From Tupaia tana (lineage: Eukaryota > Chordata > Mammalia > Scandentia > Tupaiidae), in NCBI GenBank assembly GCA_026018925.1, contig JAKSZU010000029.1, positions 10,639,378 to 10,703,377 on the forward strand: a DNA stretch of 64,000 nucleotides. Direction: 5' to 3'. Positions 12,610-23,080 of the stretch are shown piece by piece. The notes beneath the pieces are model-generated. The model was not told the DNA's origin. It ran no database searches and saw nothing but the letters and a program-made list of their open reading frames with translations. The translations under genes were made by a program, and so were the position numbers. The number at the start of each line of letters is the position of its first letter. Within the stretch, counting starts at the first letter, position 1.

Positions 12610-12874
12610 GGACCAGCAGTTAGCGTAATGGCTATGTCGCTGGACTCCCACGTGGTCGACCGCGGTTCGAGTCCCGGACCCGGCGGCTTAAACTCACGCC
12701 GGGCGCGTGTGCGTGCGTGCCCAAGATCCCGAGAGGAGAATGGAGGAGAAGGGATTGCGGCGTGGCCATCCCCCCTGGGGGGTGATTTCCTGCTTTCTAT
12801 CTCTCTGTCTCTCTCTGTCTGTCTGGCGAGTGCGCGTGCCCTATAGCAAAAACCTCTCCAAAAAAAAAAAAAAA
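12610..12874 (+). mobile_element. Young tRNA-derived SINE, reference copy, 19 bp TSD
   Basis: Best-preserved copy in the window. The head has an A-box-like TAGCGTAATGG (about 12620-12630) and a B box GGTTCGAGTCC (about 12664-12674), the internal RNA polymerase III promoter of tRNA-derived SINEs. A CpG-rich body (CGCCGGGCGCGTGTGCGTGC), a pyrimidine block (TCTGTCTCTCTCTGTCTGTC) and the 3' end GCCCTATAGCAAAAACCTC plus poly-A follow. Target duplication AAAGACTTTACCCATCATG (ending at 12609 and 12890) lies in the L1 3'UTR. The many intact CpGs indicate a recent insertion. Confidence 0.97.
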
Positions 12875-15800
12875 GACTTTACCCATCATGAAATACTTCT
12901 CAGACCAAACCAGTTGATAATACTATACACATCATCAACATGTAATAAGCCATATCTGTGTCCCACTAATGTCATGCCTCTCTATTTGTTTTCTTGCTAT
13001 CTTGCTCTATCCTCTTCTCTTCACACCCCCCATTCCACACAGTATTATTCTCGTTAAGTACTTTCATTGCTTTTATGTCCTCCAATATTTTGCTCTCTAC
13101 CATAGAGTGCGGATAGTCGGTTTATATTAAGTGGATACATACAATATCTTTCTTTCATAGCCTGGCTTACTTCATTCAGCAATAGATGCTCCATATCTTA
13201 CCACTTTCTATCAAATGCCAGGGTCTTGTTATTTTCTATGGCTGAGTAGTATTTTGTAGAGTATATATACCACACTTTTCCAATCCATTCATCAGTTTGT
13301 GGACATTTATGTTGGTTCTATGTCTTGGCAATCGTGAATAATGCTGCAATAAACATTGATGTGCAAGCACTTTTCCGACTGAGCGTTCTCCTGTCCTTTG
13401 GGTAAATACCCAGAAGTGGGATTGCAGGATCAAATGATAGTTGTATTTGTAGATCCTTGAGGAACCTCCATATTGTTCTTCACAGTGGCTGAACCAGTTT
13501 ACATTCCCACCAACAGTGTAGGAGGGTTCCCTTTTCATCACATCCCCATCAACACTTATCACTTTTTATATTGTTAATCTTTGCCATTCTGACAGGGGTT
13601 AGGTGGTATCTCATTGTGGTTTTTATCTGCATCTCCCTTATGATGAAAGATGTTGAGCATTTCCTCATACGCTTTTTGGCTGTTCATATGTCTTCCTTAG
13701 AGAGATTTTCATTCAGCTCATTTTCTCACCTTTTAATTGGGTTAATCATTCTTTTTTGCATAAGACCCTTGAGTTCCCTGTGTATTCTGGTTATCAGTCC
13801 CTTGTCTGAGGCATATTTAGCAAAAATATTTTCCCATTCTGAGGGTTACTGTGTCCTTTGCTGTGTAGAAACTTCTTAGTGTCCCACCTGTATATTTTAG
13901 GGATTATTTCCTGTGCTTTGAGAATCTTATTTAAGAAGTCTTTGCCTACTCCAATGTCTCCCAGAGTTTCCCCAGCATTTTCCACCAGTAGTTTATTGTT
14001 TGAGGTCTTAGGTTCAGATCTTTGATCCATTTTGAGTTGATTGTTGTTAATGGTGAAAGATGGGGGTTCAGTTTCATCTTTCTGCAGGTGGATACCCAGT
14101 TTTTCCAGCACCATTTACTAAAGAGATTTTCCTTTTCCCAATGGATTGACTGATATCCTTTGTCAAAGATCAGTTCTCTGTAAGCTTTGGGGGTTATTTC
14201 TGGGGTCTCTATTCTATTTCATTGGTCCACAAGTCTGTTTTTGTGCCAATACCATGCTGTTTTGATGACCACAGCTTTATAGTATATCTTGTGATCAGGG
14301 AGTGATATCCCTCCTACTCCATTCTTCTTGCACAGGATTGCTTTACAACACGAGGTCTTTTATGATACCAGACAAATTCTATGATTGTCTTTTCTAGATC
14401 TGTGAAGAATATTTTCAGTATTCTCATTGGAATTGCGTTAAACATGTAGATTAATTTGGGTAGAATTGCCATTTTGATTATGTTAATTCTTCCAACCCAG
14501 GAGCATGGGATGTCGTTCCACTTTTTTTATGTCACTTTCAATACCTTTTTTAAGATTTTCATAGTTTTCTTTATAAAGGTCTTTGACTTTCTTAGTTAGG
14601 TTTATCCCTAGGTATCTTATACAACTTGTGGCTACGGTGAAAGGGATTCCTCTCTTCGCTCTACTTCGTTCAACTTGTTCATATATAGAAATGCTATAGA
14701 TTTTTGGATATTGATTTTGTAACCTGCCACTTTACTGTATTCACTTATTACTTCAAGAAGTTTTTTCCTGGAGGCCTTTGGGTCTTCTAAGTATACCATC
14801 ATGTCATCTGCAAATAAAGATATTTTCAACTCTTCTTTGCCTATTTGAATGCCTTTTATATTGTTCTCTTTTCTGATTGCATTAGCTAAGACTTCCAGTA
14901 CTATATTAAAGAGCAATGGAGAAAGTGGGCAGCCTTGCCTAGTACCTGTTTTTAGCAGAAAAGCTTTCAGCATTTCCCCGTTCAGTATAATGCTAGCTGT
15001 AGGCTTTTCATAGATGGCCTTTCTTGCATTCAAAAATGACCTTTCTATACCAATCTTACTGAGGGTCTTAATCATAGAAAGGACATTGTATTTTATCAAA
15101 TGGTTTCTCCGCATCAATTGAAATGATCATATGGTTTTTGTCTTTCTTTGTGTTAATGTGGTGTATTACATTTATGGTCTTGCATGTGTTGAACCTCCCT
15201 TGCATCCCTGGTATAAAGCTTACCTGGTCGTGATGAATAATCTTTGTTATATGTTCTTGGATACGATTTGCGAGTATCTTGTTGAGAATTTTTGCAACTA
15301 TATTCATCAATGATATTGGTCTGTAGTTTTCCTTTTTTGGCATGTCCTTATCTGATTTGGGGATGAGGATGATGGAGGCTTCATAAAATGAATTTGGAAG
15401 GCTTCCTTCCTTTTGAATCTTCAGAAATAATTTTAGTAGGATAGGGGTTAACTCTTCCTTAAATGTTTTGTAGAATTCAGACGTGAAGCCATCTGGACCT
15501 GGGCATTTCTTTGTTGGGAGCTTATTTATTATTGATTCAATCTCCTGGCTTGTTATGGGTCTATTGAGGTTCTGTATGTCCTCCTGATTCAATTTTGGTA
15601 GATTATATGCATCCAGGAATTTGTCCATCTCCTCCAAGTTATCTTGTTTGTTGGCATATAGTCGCTCATAGTATCCTCTTATTATATTTTGTATTTCTGC
15701 TATGTCTGTTGTAGTATTGCCTGTTTCATCACATATTTTATTAATCTGGTTTCTTTCTTTCTTTCTTCTTCTTGATCATTTTAGCCAATGGTGTGTCGAT

Positions 15801-16172
15801 TTTGTTAATCTTTTCAAAGTACCAGCTTTTGCTTTTATTTATTTTCTGTATGGTTCATTTATTTTCTATTTCATTTGTTTCTGCTTGAACCTTTATTATT
15901 TCTTTTCCCCTGACATTTTTGGGGTTTGTTTGTTCTTGTTGTTTTTCTTATCCCCTGAGGCATGATGATAAGTTATCTTTTTGCCATCTTTCCATCCTTT
16001 TCTTATGTTCACTAGTTGCTATGAATTTCCCTCTTATGACTGCTTTTGCTGTGTTCCATAGATTATGGACACTTGTGTACTCATTATCATTTGTTTCTTT
16101 TTTTTATCTTTTATTTTTCTTTCTCAGATCAATTAAATTCACATTTTACATAAAGTTCCCATTATGATGTAT

Positions 16173-16219
<47 letters not shown>

Positions 16220-16500
16220 TTCAACAGAGAACTCTACATTTTTTGGTGTTAAATGTTTCTTTCCTTTGCCTCTCACGCCCACTCTCCACCACCCACTCCC
16301 CGCCCCCCCTGCAGCCTTTGGCATCCACATTCATCCTTTCCACTATCATATCTTCAGATCTTTCTCCCTTTGCCAGAGTGCTGACTTTTTTTTTTATCAT
16401 TGCACATCTTTACAGTGTACAACATGGTTTTTCCAAGCATGAGTACAGTGCACATCAGTCAAGACAATATTACCATATACATTATCAACAGACAACTTTT

Positions 16501-16785
16501 CCTATAAAGTTGCACCTAGCTGTGGCTACATATCCTACTGCAGTCATTGAATAGATATATATTTTATTTCCTGAAACTTTTTTTTTTGTAATAACTCAAT
16601 TTACATTCCTTCCCTAAGCTTCATCACAGCATACAAAATGCAATGTCCCATCCAGTACACACTGCATAGTGACTCAATCATGCACATTACAAAAAAGTTT
16701 CCATTACTAGTTCCTAGAATTACTTCCACCCCTCTTTCTGACCCTCTGTCCCTTCCCACCCTCCTCTCACACCACCTCCAGTGTC
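16501..16785 (-). repeat. Shared HAL1 tail module
   Basis: Reads CCTATAAAGTTGCACCTAGC, then GTAATAACTCAATTTACATT, then a CCAGTACACACTGCATAGTG block and ACCCTCTGTCCCTTCCCACC. The composite element carries the same order at 55724-56031 with scattered mismatches, and the second HAL1 has the sense version from about 31190 (CCAGCTAGGTGCTACTTTAT). Confidence 0.8.
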
Positions 16786-17129
16786 TACAATTGTCCTTCA
16801 TTCCCTTCCCACCCACATTGCATTGATCACACAATTTCCTACATAATCTAACTACTTTCAATGGTGAGTTTACTCATTACTACTAAGAAAACCAGTTTTA
16901 ACTTAACTCAAAGAAGTGCCAAGGAACTTTGCTTAAAGCCAGGAAACAAGTTAGGATTCTGTTCAAATGGTAGGTGCATGAACCTTTCAGTCTCATGTAC
17001 TTTTATCTTCTATTCTGGTTCAATTTTCCTGATTAAATTCTAGGATATAATATTCAACTCCAGACTTGTCCCTATGATTAAGTTGGCCACTTTCATAGTT
17101 TTTGGACTCTTTTTTCCATGCGTCTGTGT

Positions 17130-18131
17130 TTAATTTTCTTGATACAGCACACTCTTGAGAACTTCTTGGAGATCTGGTCTGGTGCTAGTAAATTCTTTCA
17201 GGTTTTGTTTATCTGAGAATGTTCTTGTCTTTTCTTCCCACCTGAAAGATAATCTTGCCGGGTACAGTATTCTTGGCTGAAATTGCTTCTCTCGTAACAC
17301 TTTGAATATATTTTTCCATTCTCTCCTCGCTCGCATTGTTTCCGATGAGAGATCTGCTGTTAGCCTGATGGGATGGCCTTTGTAGGTAACTTGATGTTTT
17401 TCTCTTGCCAATCTTAGTATCTTGTCTTTGTCTGTGGTTTTGGTCAACCTGGCTATAATGTGTCTTGGAGAAGATCTTCTTGGGTTGATTCTATTTGGGG
17501 TCCTTTGTATTTCCTGGTACTGGATCTTCGAATGCCTCTCTAGGTTTGGAAAGTTTTCTTGCAGGATTGCATGGAATAGATTATCAATGCCCTTATGGGT
17601 CTCTTCACCTTCTGGAATGCCAATTATCCGGATGTTTGGACGTTTGATGGTATCCAGTACTTCTCGCATGTCATTCTCAAATTTTTGGGCCATTTTCTCA
17701 GTCTTTGTGGTGGATTTTTCTAAGCCAGCCATTTTCTCTTCTACATCTGAGATTCTATTTTCTGAATGATCTAGTCTGCTTTTAATACTTTCAAGGGAGA
17801 TTTTGACTTCTTGTATTATAGACTTCATCTCTAGCAGTTCCGTTTGAGTCTTTCATAAAGTGTGTAATTCCTCTTTTAGATCTTGCAAGAATTTCCTCAT
17901 CTCCTGGAACTCGGCAACTTCTTTCTCCTTTCTCTTTAGCAGTTCATTATCTCTCTTTTCTTCCATCTCTGTTAGCTTCGACATTATTAATGCTCTAAAT
18001 TCCTTATCAGACATTTCCATGACTTTCACCAAACTGCTTGTGGATGAAGGAGAGTTACTCTTTTCCCTTGGAGGAGAGGTATTTTCTCGTTTTCCCATAG
18101 TTCTCGTGATCCGGCGGTGATGTCTTGTCAT
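17130..18131 (-). pseudogene. HAL1 ORF1 (L1 ORF1p-like), one in-frame stop
   Basis: L1 ORF1p is an RNA-binding chaperone that forms trimers and coats retrotransposon RNA in the cytoplasm. The frame runs 333 codons from MTRHHRRITRTMGKREN to LQEVLKSVLYQEN. It has a basic N-terminus, a Lys/Glu-rich coiled coil (about residues 45-150, EMRKFLQDLKEE, ISLESIKSRLDHSENRIS), the RRM-like core (PNIRIIGIPEGEE) and the C-terminal domain (KHQVTYKGHPIRLTADLS). The only break I see is a TGA near residue 93 (17855-17853), probably CGA to TGA decay; the frame continues in phase after it. L1-a ORF1 is similar but not identical. A functional copy elsewhere is likely. Confidence 0.88.
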
Positions 18132-18393
18132 CTGATGGATGGTGTGTTTCTTTCAAATTCTTGAAGTTAAGCCTCAATGTTCAGGAGCAAGCAGACAGAG
18201 GTGTACTAGAATCTGTTTGCCGTTCTGTTGTGATTGCTGGTGCAAAAGATTCAGTAGATATTGAGTGGAGAGACAAGAAAAAGGAAAATGAAAAAGAGAG
18301 AGAAACAACAACAAAAATAGAAAAAAAAGACAAAAAAAATTACAATTACTGTTCTTTTTCTAAAAAAAAAAAAAAAATCACAAAATAGAAAAC

Positions 18394-18417
18394 CGCGTGG
18401 CGTGCTAGCGCGCCACG
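18394..18417. repeat. 24 bp GC palindrome in the HAL1 5'UTR
   Basis: The 24 bases from GCGTGGCG to CGCCACGC are self-complementary except for one mismatched pair (position 9 T, position 16 G), which would be a G-U wobble in RNA. It sits in A-rich sequence, so the CpG-rich hairpin stands out. L1-b has a decayed counterpart at about 61727-61752 (CACGTGG..GTGTGCCAC). Confidence 0.75.
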
Positions 18418-18659
18418 CAAAATATCTAGTTCCCAGGAGCCATGAGGAATCTTGTGAAGGAAGGGCTCAACTCTCCTGCCTGGTAGGAAGGAACAGAAGG
18501 GATTATTAACAAAACAAAAGGTGGAGCTGAGAGCCAGAGAAAATCTTTACCTTTAAAAAAATCGTAAAAAGGAAAAATTACCAAAAAAAATGAGGAGACA
18601 GGAGGAGAGACAGAGACCTCAGAGACACAGAGACAGAGACAGAAGGCCAGAGGGGCTCC

Positions 18660-18934
18660 CTACCACGTTAGCTTTCCTTGCTGGAGGCTAAATTATGAGT
18701 AGAAAATCTTCATTTCTCCTGTCCCCTGAAATATCTAGTTCCCAGGAGCCATGAGGAATCTTGTGAAGGAAGGGCTCAACTCTCCTGTCATGTTAGCTTT
18801 GCTTGCTGGAGGCTAAATTATGAGTAGAAAATCTTCATTTCTCCTGTCCCCTGAAATATCTAGTTCCCAGGAACCATGAGGAATCTTGTGAAGGAAGGGC
18901 TCAACTCTCCTGCCTGGGAGGAAGGAACAGAAGG
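18660..18934 (-). repeat. HAL1 5'UTR monomers, 125 bp period
   Basis: AAATATCTAGTTCCCAGG occurs at 18729 and 18854 (125 bp apart), and a further copy lies at 18419. The intervening TAGCTTT(C/G)CTTGCTGGAGG block is at about 18668 and 18790. Near-identical units indicate recent homogenisation. They lie at the 5' end of the HAL1, where tandem monomers act as promoters in mouse L1. Confidence 0.85.
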
Positions 18935-19865
18935 TCATTATCATTTGTTTCTATAAATTTTTTTTTAGCCTTGATTTCTTCAGTAGTGAAGAAGTCATTC
19001 AGAAGTAAATTGTTCAGTTTCCATATGTTCGTGTATTTTTGGGGTTGTTTCTTGAAATTAATTTTGAGTTTAATTCCATCATGGTCAGAGAAGATGTTGG
19101 ATACAGTTTCTATGCCTTTGAATCTGTAAAGACTTGATTTGTGTCCTAACATATGATCAATCTTTGAAAAGGTTCCATGCTGGGGTGAGAAAAATGTATA
19201 TGTTGTGAATGTAGGGTGGAAAGTTCTATAGATATCTGTCAAGCCCATTCGATTTATAGTATCATTTAAGTCCTGTATCTCTCTATTTATTTTCTGTCTA
19301 GAAGATCTGTCTAAAGTAGATAATGGGGTGTTGAGATCTCCAACAATTATAGTATTTCTCCCTATCTCTACTTTTAGCTCCAGCAGTCTTTCCTTCACGT
19401 ATTTAGGTGCACCTCAGTTCGGTGTGTAGATATTTATAAGCATTATGTCTTCTTGCTGGATTACCCCATTTACTATTATATAATGCCCTTCTTTGTCTCT
19501 TCTTACAGTCTTTGTCTTTAACTCTACTTTGTCTGAGACCCCTATTGCTACTCCAGCCCTTTTTTGATTTCCATTTGCATGGAATATCTTTTTCCAGCCC
19601 TTTACTTTTAGTCTATGTATGTCTTTATCCATACGGTGAGTTTCTTGTAGGCAAGAGATAGAGGGTTTCTGGTTTTTTTCTTTTTTTTTTTTTTTATCTT
19701 TTTTTTTTTTTTTTTTATCCATTCGGCCAATCTATGTCTCTTAATTGGAGAATTTAATCCATTGACATTCAATGTAATTATCGATATTTCTGTACCTGAT
19801 CCTATCATTAAGTAAGCCATTTTAATGGTTGCCTTATATTCTCGTGTAACTGTCTGTCTGATTTG

Positions 19866-20834
19866 TTAGTTTTCCTGGTATAGTACTCCCTTCAAAACCT
19901 CTTGAAGATCTGGTCTGAAGTTGGTAAATTCCTTCAAATTTTGTTTATCCGATAATGTTTTTATCTTTTTTTCCCATATGAAGGATAATTTTGTCAGGTA
20001 TAGTATTCTTGGTTGAAATTGTTTTTCACTCAACACTTTGACTATGCTTCCCCATTCTTTCCTTGCCTGCATTGCTTCTGCCGAGAGATCCGCTGTTAGC
20101 CTGATGGGGTGACCTTTGTAAGTAACTTGATGTTTTCCTCTTGCCAACTTTAATATCTTGTCTTTGTCTGTTGTTTTTGCCAGTCTGGCTATGATGTGCC
20201 TTAGAGAGGATCTTCTTATGTTGATTCTATTCGGGGTCCTATGTATTTCTTGGGTCTGGATGTTGGAATGCCTTTCTAGATTTGGGAAGTTTTCTTCCAG
20301 GATTTCATGGAATAAATTATCTAGGCCCTTATTATTTTCTTCCTCTTCTGGAATACCTATTATTCGGATGTTGGGGTGCTTGATGGTATCCAGTATTCCT
20401 TGTATATTATCCTCATTTTTCATGGTTGTTTTCTCAATCTTCTTGATGCTTTTTCCTAGGTCAGATGTTTTGTCTTCTGTGTTAGAGATTCAATCTTCTG
20501 CCTGCTCTAACCTACTTTTAGTACTTTCAAGGGAGGTTTTGATTTCCCGTATCACATTCTTAAACCCTAGAAGTTCTATCTGGTTCTTGTTTAAGGTATC
20601 CCTTTCTTCTTTCAAGTCATGAAAGGACTTCCTCATCTCCTGGAGCTCCTTGTCTTTTTTCTCTTCCATCTCAGTTAGTTTGGTCACTACAAATATTCTG
20701 AATTCCTTATCAGACATGTCCACGACGTCCATTGTATTGACTGTGGGTGATGTAGGCTTGATGTTTTCCCTTGAGGGAGAGGCCTTTTGTTGGTTGCTCA
20801 TATTTCTTGAGCCTCTGTGATTGTTCCTAGTCAT
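19866..20834 (-). pseudogene. L1-a ORF1, one in-frame stop
   Basis: About 322 codons: MTRNNHRGSRNMSNQQKAS at the N-terminus, a coiled coil with MRKSFHDLKEE (about residues 60-140), RRM-like PNIRIIGIPEEEENNKG and C-terminal KHQVTYKGHPIRLTADLS, ending LYQEN. One TGA (20492-20490) follows LEQAED, where L1-b has CGA (RLDQAEDRIS), i.e. a CpG transition. The frame continues in phase afterwards. It encodes the L1 RNA-binding protein when intact. Confidence 0.9.
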
Positions 20835-21326
20835 CAGGTAATCTATATGTTGCTTCCTAACTTATTTAAGGTATCTCTGAGTGTTAAAAGTTGTACAGGA
20901 TTAGAAAATTGATGATTTCTATTATGGTTGGCCTACCTGTTGCTCATAATTACCATTAACAGTTGCCACTAGTCCTGGATGGCCCAAAGTCCTCCCTGTT
21001 TCTAAGGAGTGGTGAGCCTCCAACTGACCTAATAAGCAACACCTCAAGAGTAAAGAAAAAAAAAAAAAAGGAAATCACCAAAATTTAGTGAGTCCAAAGG
21101 CTAGTGGGTAAGGGTCCGAGTATGAGTGACAGGACCGGGTTGGTTGGGCCTCCAGCCTCGGCTGCCTGGTGTCCGGAACTGCTGGCTGGCTTGATCCGGT
21201 TTGAGGGTAGGGTGGGGTGGGAGTTCATCTTAAAGTCCCATACAAGCAACCTGGGGTTCAAGGAGGAGGAAGGGTGGGGATGCGCGAAGGTCCAGAGGGG
21301 TCAGACCTGCAGCCTCAGGCCACCTC
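20835..21326 (-). promoter_or_regulatory. L1-a 5'UTR, non-monomeric promoter
   Basis: GC-richer sequence between the ORF1 start and the 5' target duplication. It is homologous to 61482-62030 of L1-b but lacks about 40 bp present there (around 61727-61765). Unlike the HAL1 copies it has no tandem units. Confidence 0.7.
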
Positions 21327-22177
21327 CCAGTCTGTGACTCTTGATCAGTGAATTTAACCCATTAACATTCAACATTATTATTGATATTTCTGACATGTTT
21401 CTATCATTAAGTGAAACATTTTCTTGGTTGTTTTTTGTTCTTTTATAGCTGTCCTTTTGACATTTTAGTTTTCTTGGTATAGTACTCCCATCAGAACTTG
21501 AAGAGCTGGTGTGATTTTGGTAAATTCTTTCAGGTTTTGTTTATCTGAGAATTATTTTATCTTTTTTTTTCCACATGAAGTATAATCTTGCTGGGTATAA
21601 TAATCTTGGCTGAAATTGTTTTTCATTTAACACTTTGAATATATTTCTCCATTCTTTCCTTGCCCACATTGCTTCCGATGAAAGGTTCAATGTTAGCCTG
21701 ATAGGGTAAACTTTGTAAGGAACTTGATGTTTCTCTCTTGCCAATTTTAGTATCTTGTCTCTGTCTGTGGTTTTAGCCAATCTAGCTATGATGTGTTTTG
21801 AAGAATATCTTCTTGTGTTCATCCTATTTGGGGTTGTTGGTATACCTTGTGTTGGATGTTTGAATGTTTTTCTAGTGCTGGAGAATTTTCTTCTTGGATT
21901 TCATGGAATAGATTATCAATGCCCTTATTATTTTCTTCACCTTCTAGGATACCAATTAATGAGATATTTGTCATTTAATGATATCTAGTATTTCTCATAT
22001 ATTGTCCTGTTTTCTTGGTTACATCCTCAGTCTTTTTTATTATATTTTTAGGTCAGAGATTTTGTGTTCCATATTCAAGATTTGATCTTCTACATGATTT
22101 AATCTATTTTTAATACTTTTAAGGGAGGTTTTAATTTCCTGTTTTGTACTCTTCGTCTCTAACAATTCCATTTTATT

Positions 22178-22365
22178 CTTTTTTACTTATTTTATATTAC
22201 ATTTAATCACATATATCTTTATAGTATATAAGATTGCCTTTTCCTGCATGATTACCATGCATATCAGTTAAGACAAGGACATTAATAACCACATCACATC
22301 AGTAAATAGTGTTTCATTTTTTCAGATTATTATTTTTTAACTTTCTTTAATATTTTGTCTATTTT
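22178..22365 (-). mobile_element. Short antisense L1-type 3' end inserted in the old L1
   Basis: Interrupts the ORF1 N-terminal region between TTTTATTC and TTTCAGATCATGAAAGGAC. It reads like the 3' ends at 46920-47040 and 51280-51740 (TTTAATCACATATATCTTTA, GATTACCATGCATATCAGTT). 5' truncated. Confidence 0.65.
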
Positions 22366-22407
22366 TTCTTTCAGATCATGAAAGGACTTCCTCATCTCCT
22401 GGAGCTC

Positions 22408-23080
22408 TGTGGGAGGCTGCGCACCAGCGAATCAGCCGAGGTTTCTCAGAGAGCATACAATTGCCATGATTGGTTCTCTTCATAAAACCTGACCTTGGAA
22501 ACCTTGCTCTGTTTGGCCACTAGAATCCCTCAGATTTGCATATCCGGCACCTCACGATTGGTCCAAAAGCAACCAGTCATAACCCACCGTTTACAACCAA
22601 TCACGGCCCACCGTTTACAACGAATCATAACTGACGTTTTACGATCCTTCATTCAACCAATCACGGCCCACCAGTGAGTATATAACCACCGATGCCTGGC
22701 CTACAATAGCCAGACGACCAGGAAGACAACGAAGACGACACAGAAGACCAGGAAGACGATGACCCTGGAGAGCCTGAAGAGCTGAAACACCGCACAGTCT
22801 CCAGACGACCCTGAAGACCCTGAAGAGTTGTAACACTACATGTCTACAGAAGACCCTGAAGAGTTGTGACACTGCGTTGTCTCCGTGCTGCTCACAACAG
22901 ACGACACGACCCTGAAGAGTTGTAACACTGCATCATCTCTGTGCTGTACCATGCTGCCCACAATAAACAGATGACACTGAAGACACTGTGTCGTCTCCGT
23001 GTTGTGACAATGCGCCGCTTCTCCCGGCTCTCATTCCTTCCCTCAGGAAACCTGTTCGACTGTCCCCCCGGGTCGGGACA
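22408..23080 (+). mobile_element. Solo LTR, ERV2/ERVK-like (673 bp), with internal repeats
   Basis: TG..CA termini (TGTGGGAGGC, GGTCGGGACA) and a 6 bp target duplication GAGCTC (22402-22407 and 23081-23086). It shares its 3' end with the LTR at 4781-5194. Unusual contents: an AACCAATCACGGCCCACCG block repeated at about 22577-22675, giving a cluster of CCAAT motifs upstream of TATATAA (22680), and, in the R/U5 part, a GACCCTGAAGAGTTGTAACAC-like unit repeated about 5-6 times (22770-22990). AATAAAC lies at about 22963. Solo, so already reduced by recombination. Confidence 0.88.

Larger units (their letters stand above)
16099..18934 (-). mobile_element. HAL1-type (half-L1) retrotransposon with 18 bp TSD
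   Basis: Target duplication TCATTATCATTTGTTTCT at 16081-16098 and 18935-18952, both within L1-a ORF2. In element orientation: 5'UTR with tandem monomers (18934 to about 18132), ORF1 (18131-17130), a spacer (17129-16860), a tail module (16785-16501) shared with 55724-56031 and 31190-31260, a 3'UTR with a (TA)n run at 16168-16215, and a terminal A-tail (T-run at 16098-16106). ORF2 is absent. An L1-like element encoding only ORF1 is the definition of HAL1; it must borrow reverse transcriptase from L1. Confidence 0.9.
13150..19820 (-). pseudogene. L1-a ORF2 (endonuclease-reverse transcriptase), broken and interrupted
   Basis: N-terminus at about 19808 (GTEISIITLNVNGLNSPIKR). Endonuclease motifs: LQETHRMDKD (about 19650), VGDLNTPLSTLDRSSRQK (about 19310) and FSDHDGIKLKINFK (about 19080). 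Reverse transcriptase at 15637-14632: [68 protein letters not shown] and the catalytic [11 protein letters not shown] at about 14810-14780. A C-terminal zinc-knuckle-type region lies near 13560. Several frameshifts and stops are present, and the HAL1 insertion splits it at 16099-18934, so no protein is made. FADD is intact, unlike in L1-b. Confidence 0.88.
12358..21326 (-). mobile_element. Near full-length L1 (L1-a) with 15 bp TSD
   Basis: Target duplication CCAGTCTGTGACTCT at 12343-12357 and 21327-21341, within the older L1. The 3' T-run (poly-A of the element) starts at 12359. Reading leftwards from 21326: 5'UTR (about 490 bp), ORF1 (20834-19866), ORF2 (about 19820 to 13150), 3'UTR to 12370. 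Removing the HAL1 insertion (16099-18952) and the SINE (12610-12890) leaves about 5.8 kb, a normal L1 length. ORF1 has one stop, ORF2 several. Confidence 0.93.

Noticed and set aside
12610-12690. tRNA gene candidate
   Set aside because: A and B boxes are present, but there is no complete cloverleaf, and the same head with a non-tRNA body occurs about thirty times: it is a SINE.
16165-16215. Hairpin or terminator signal
   Set aside because: It is a plain (TA)n run in a retroelement 3'UTR.
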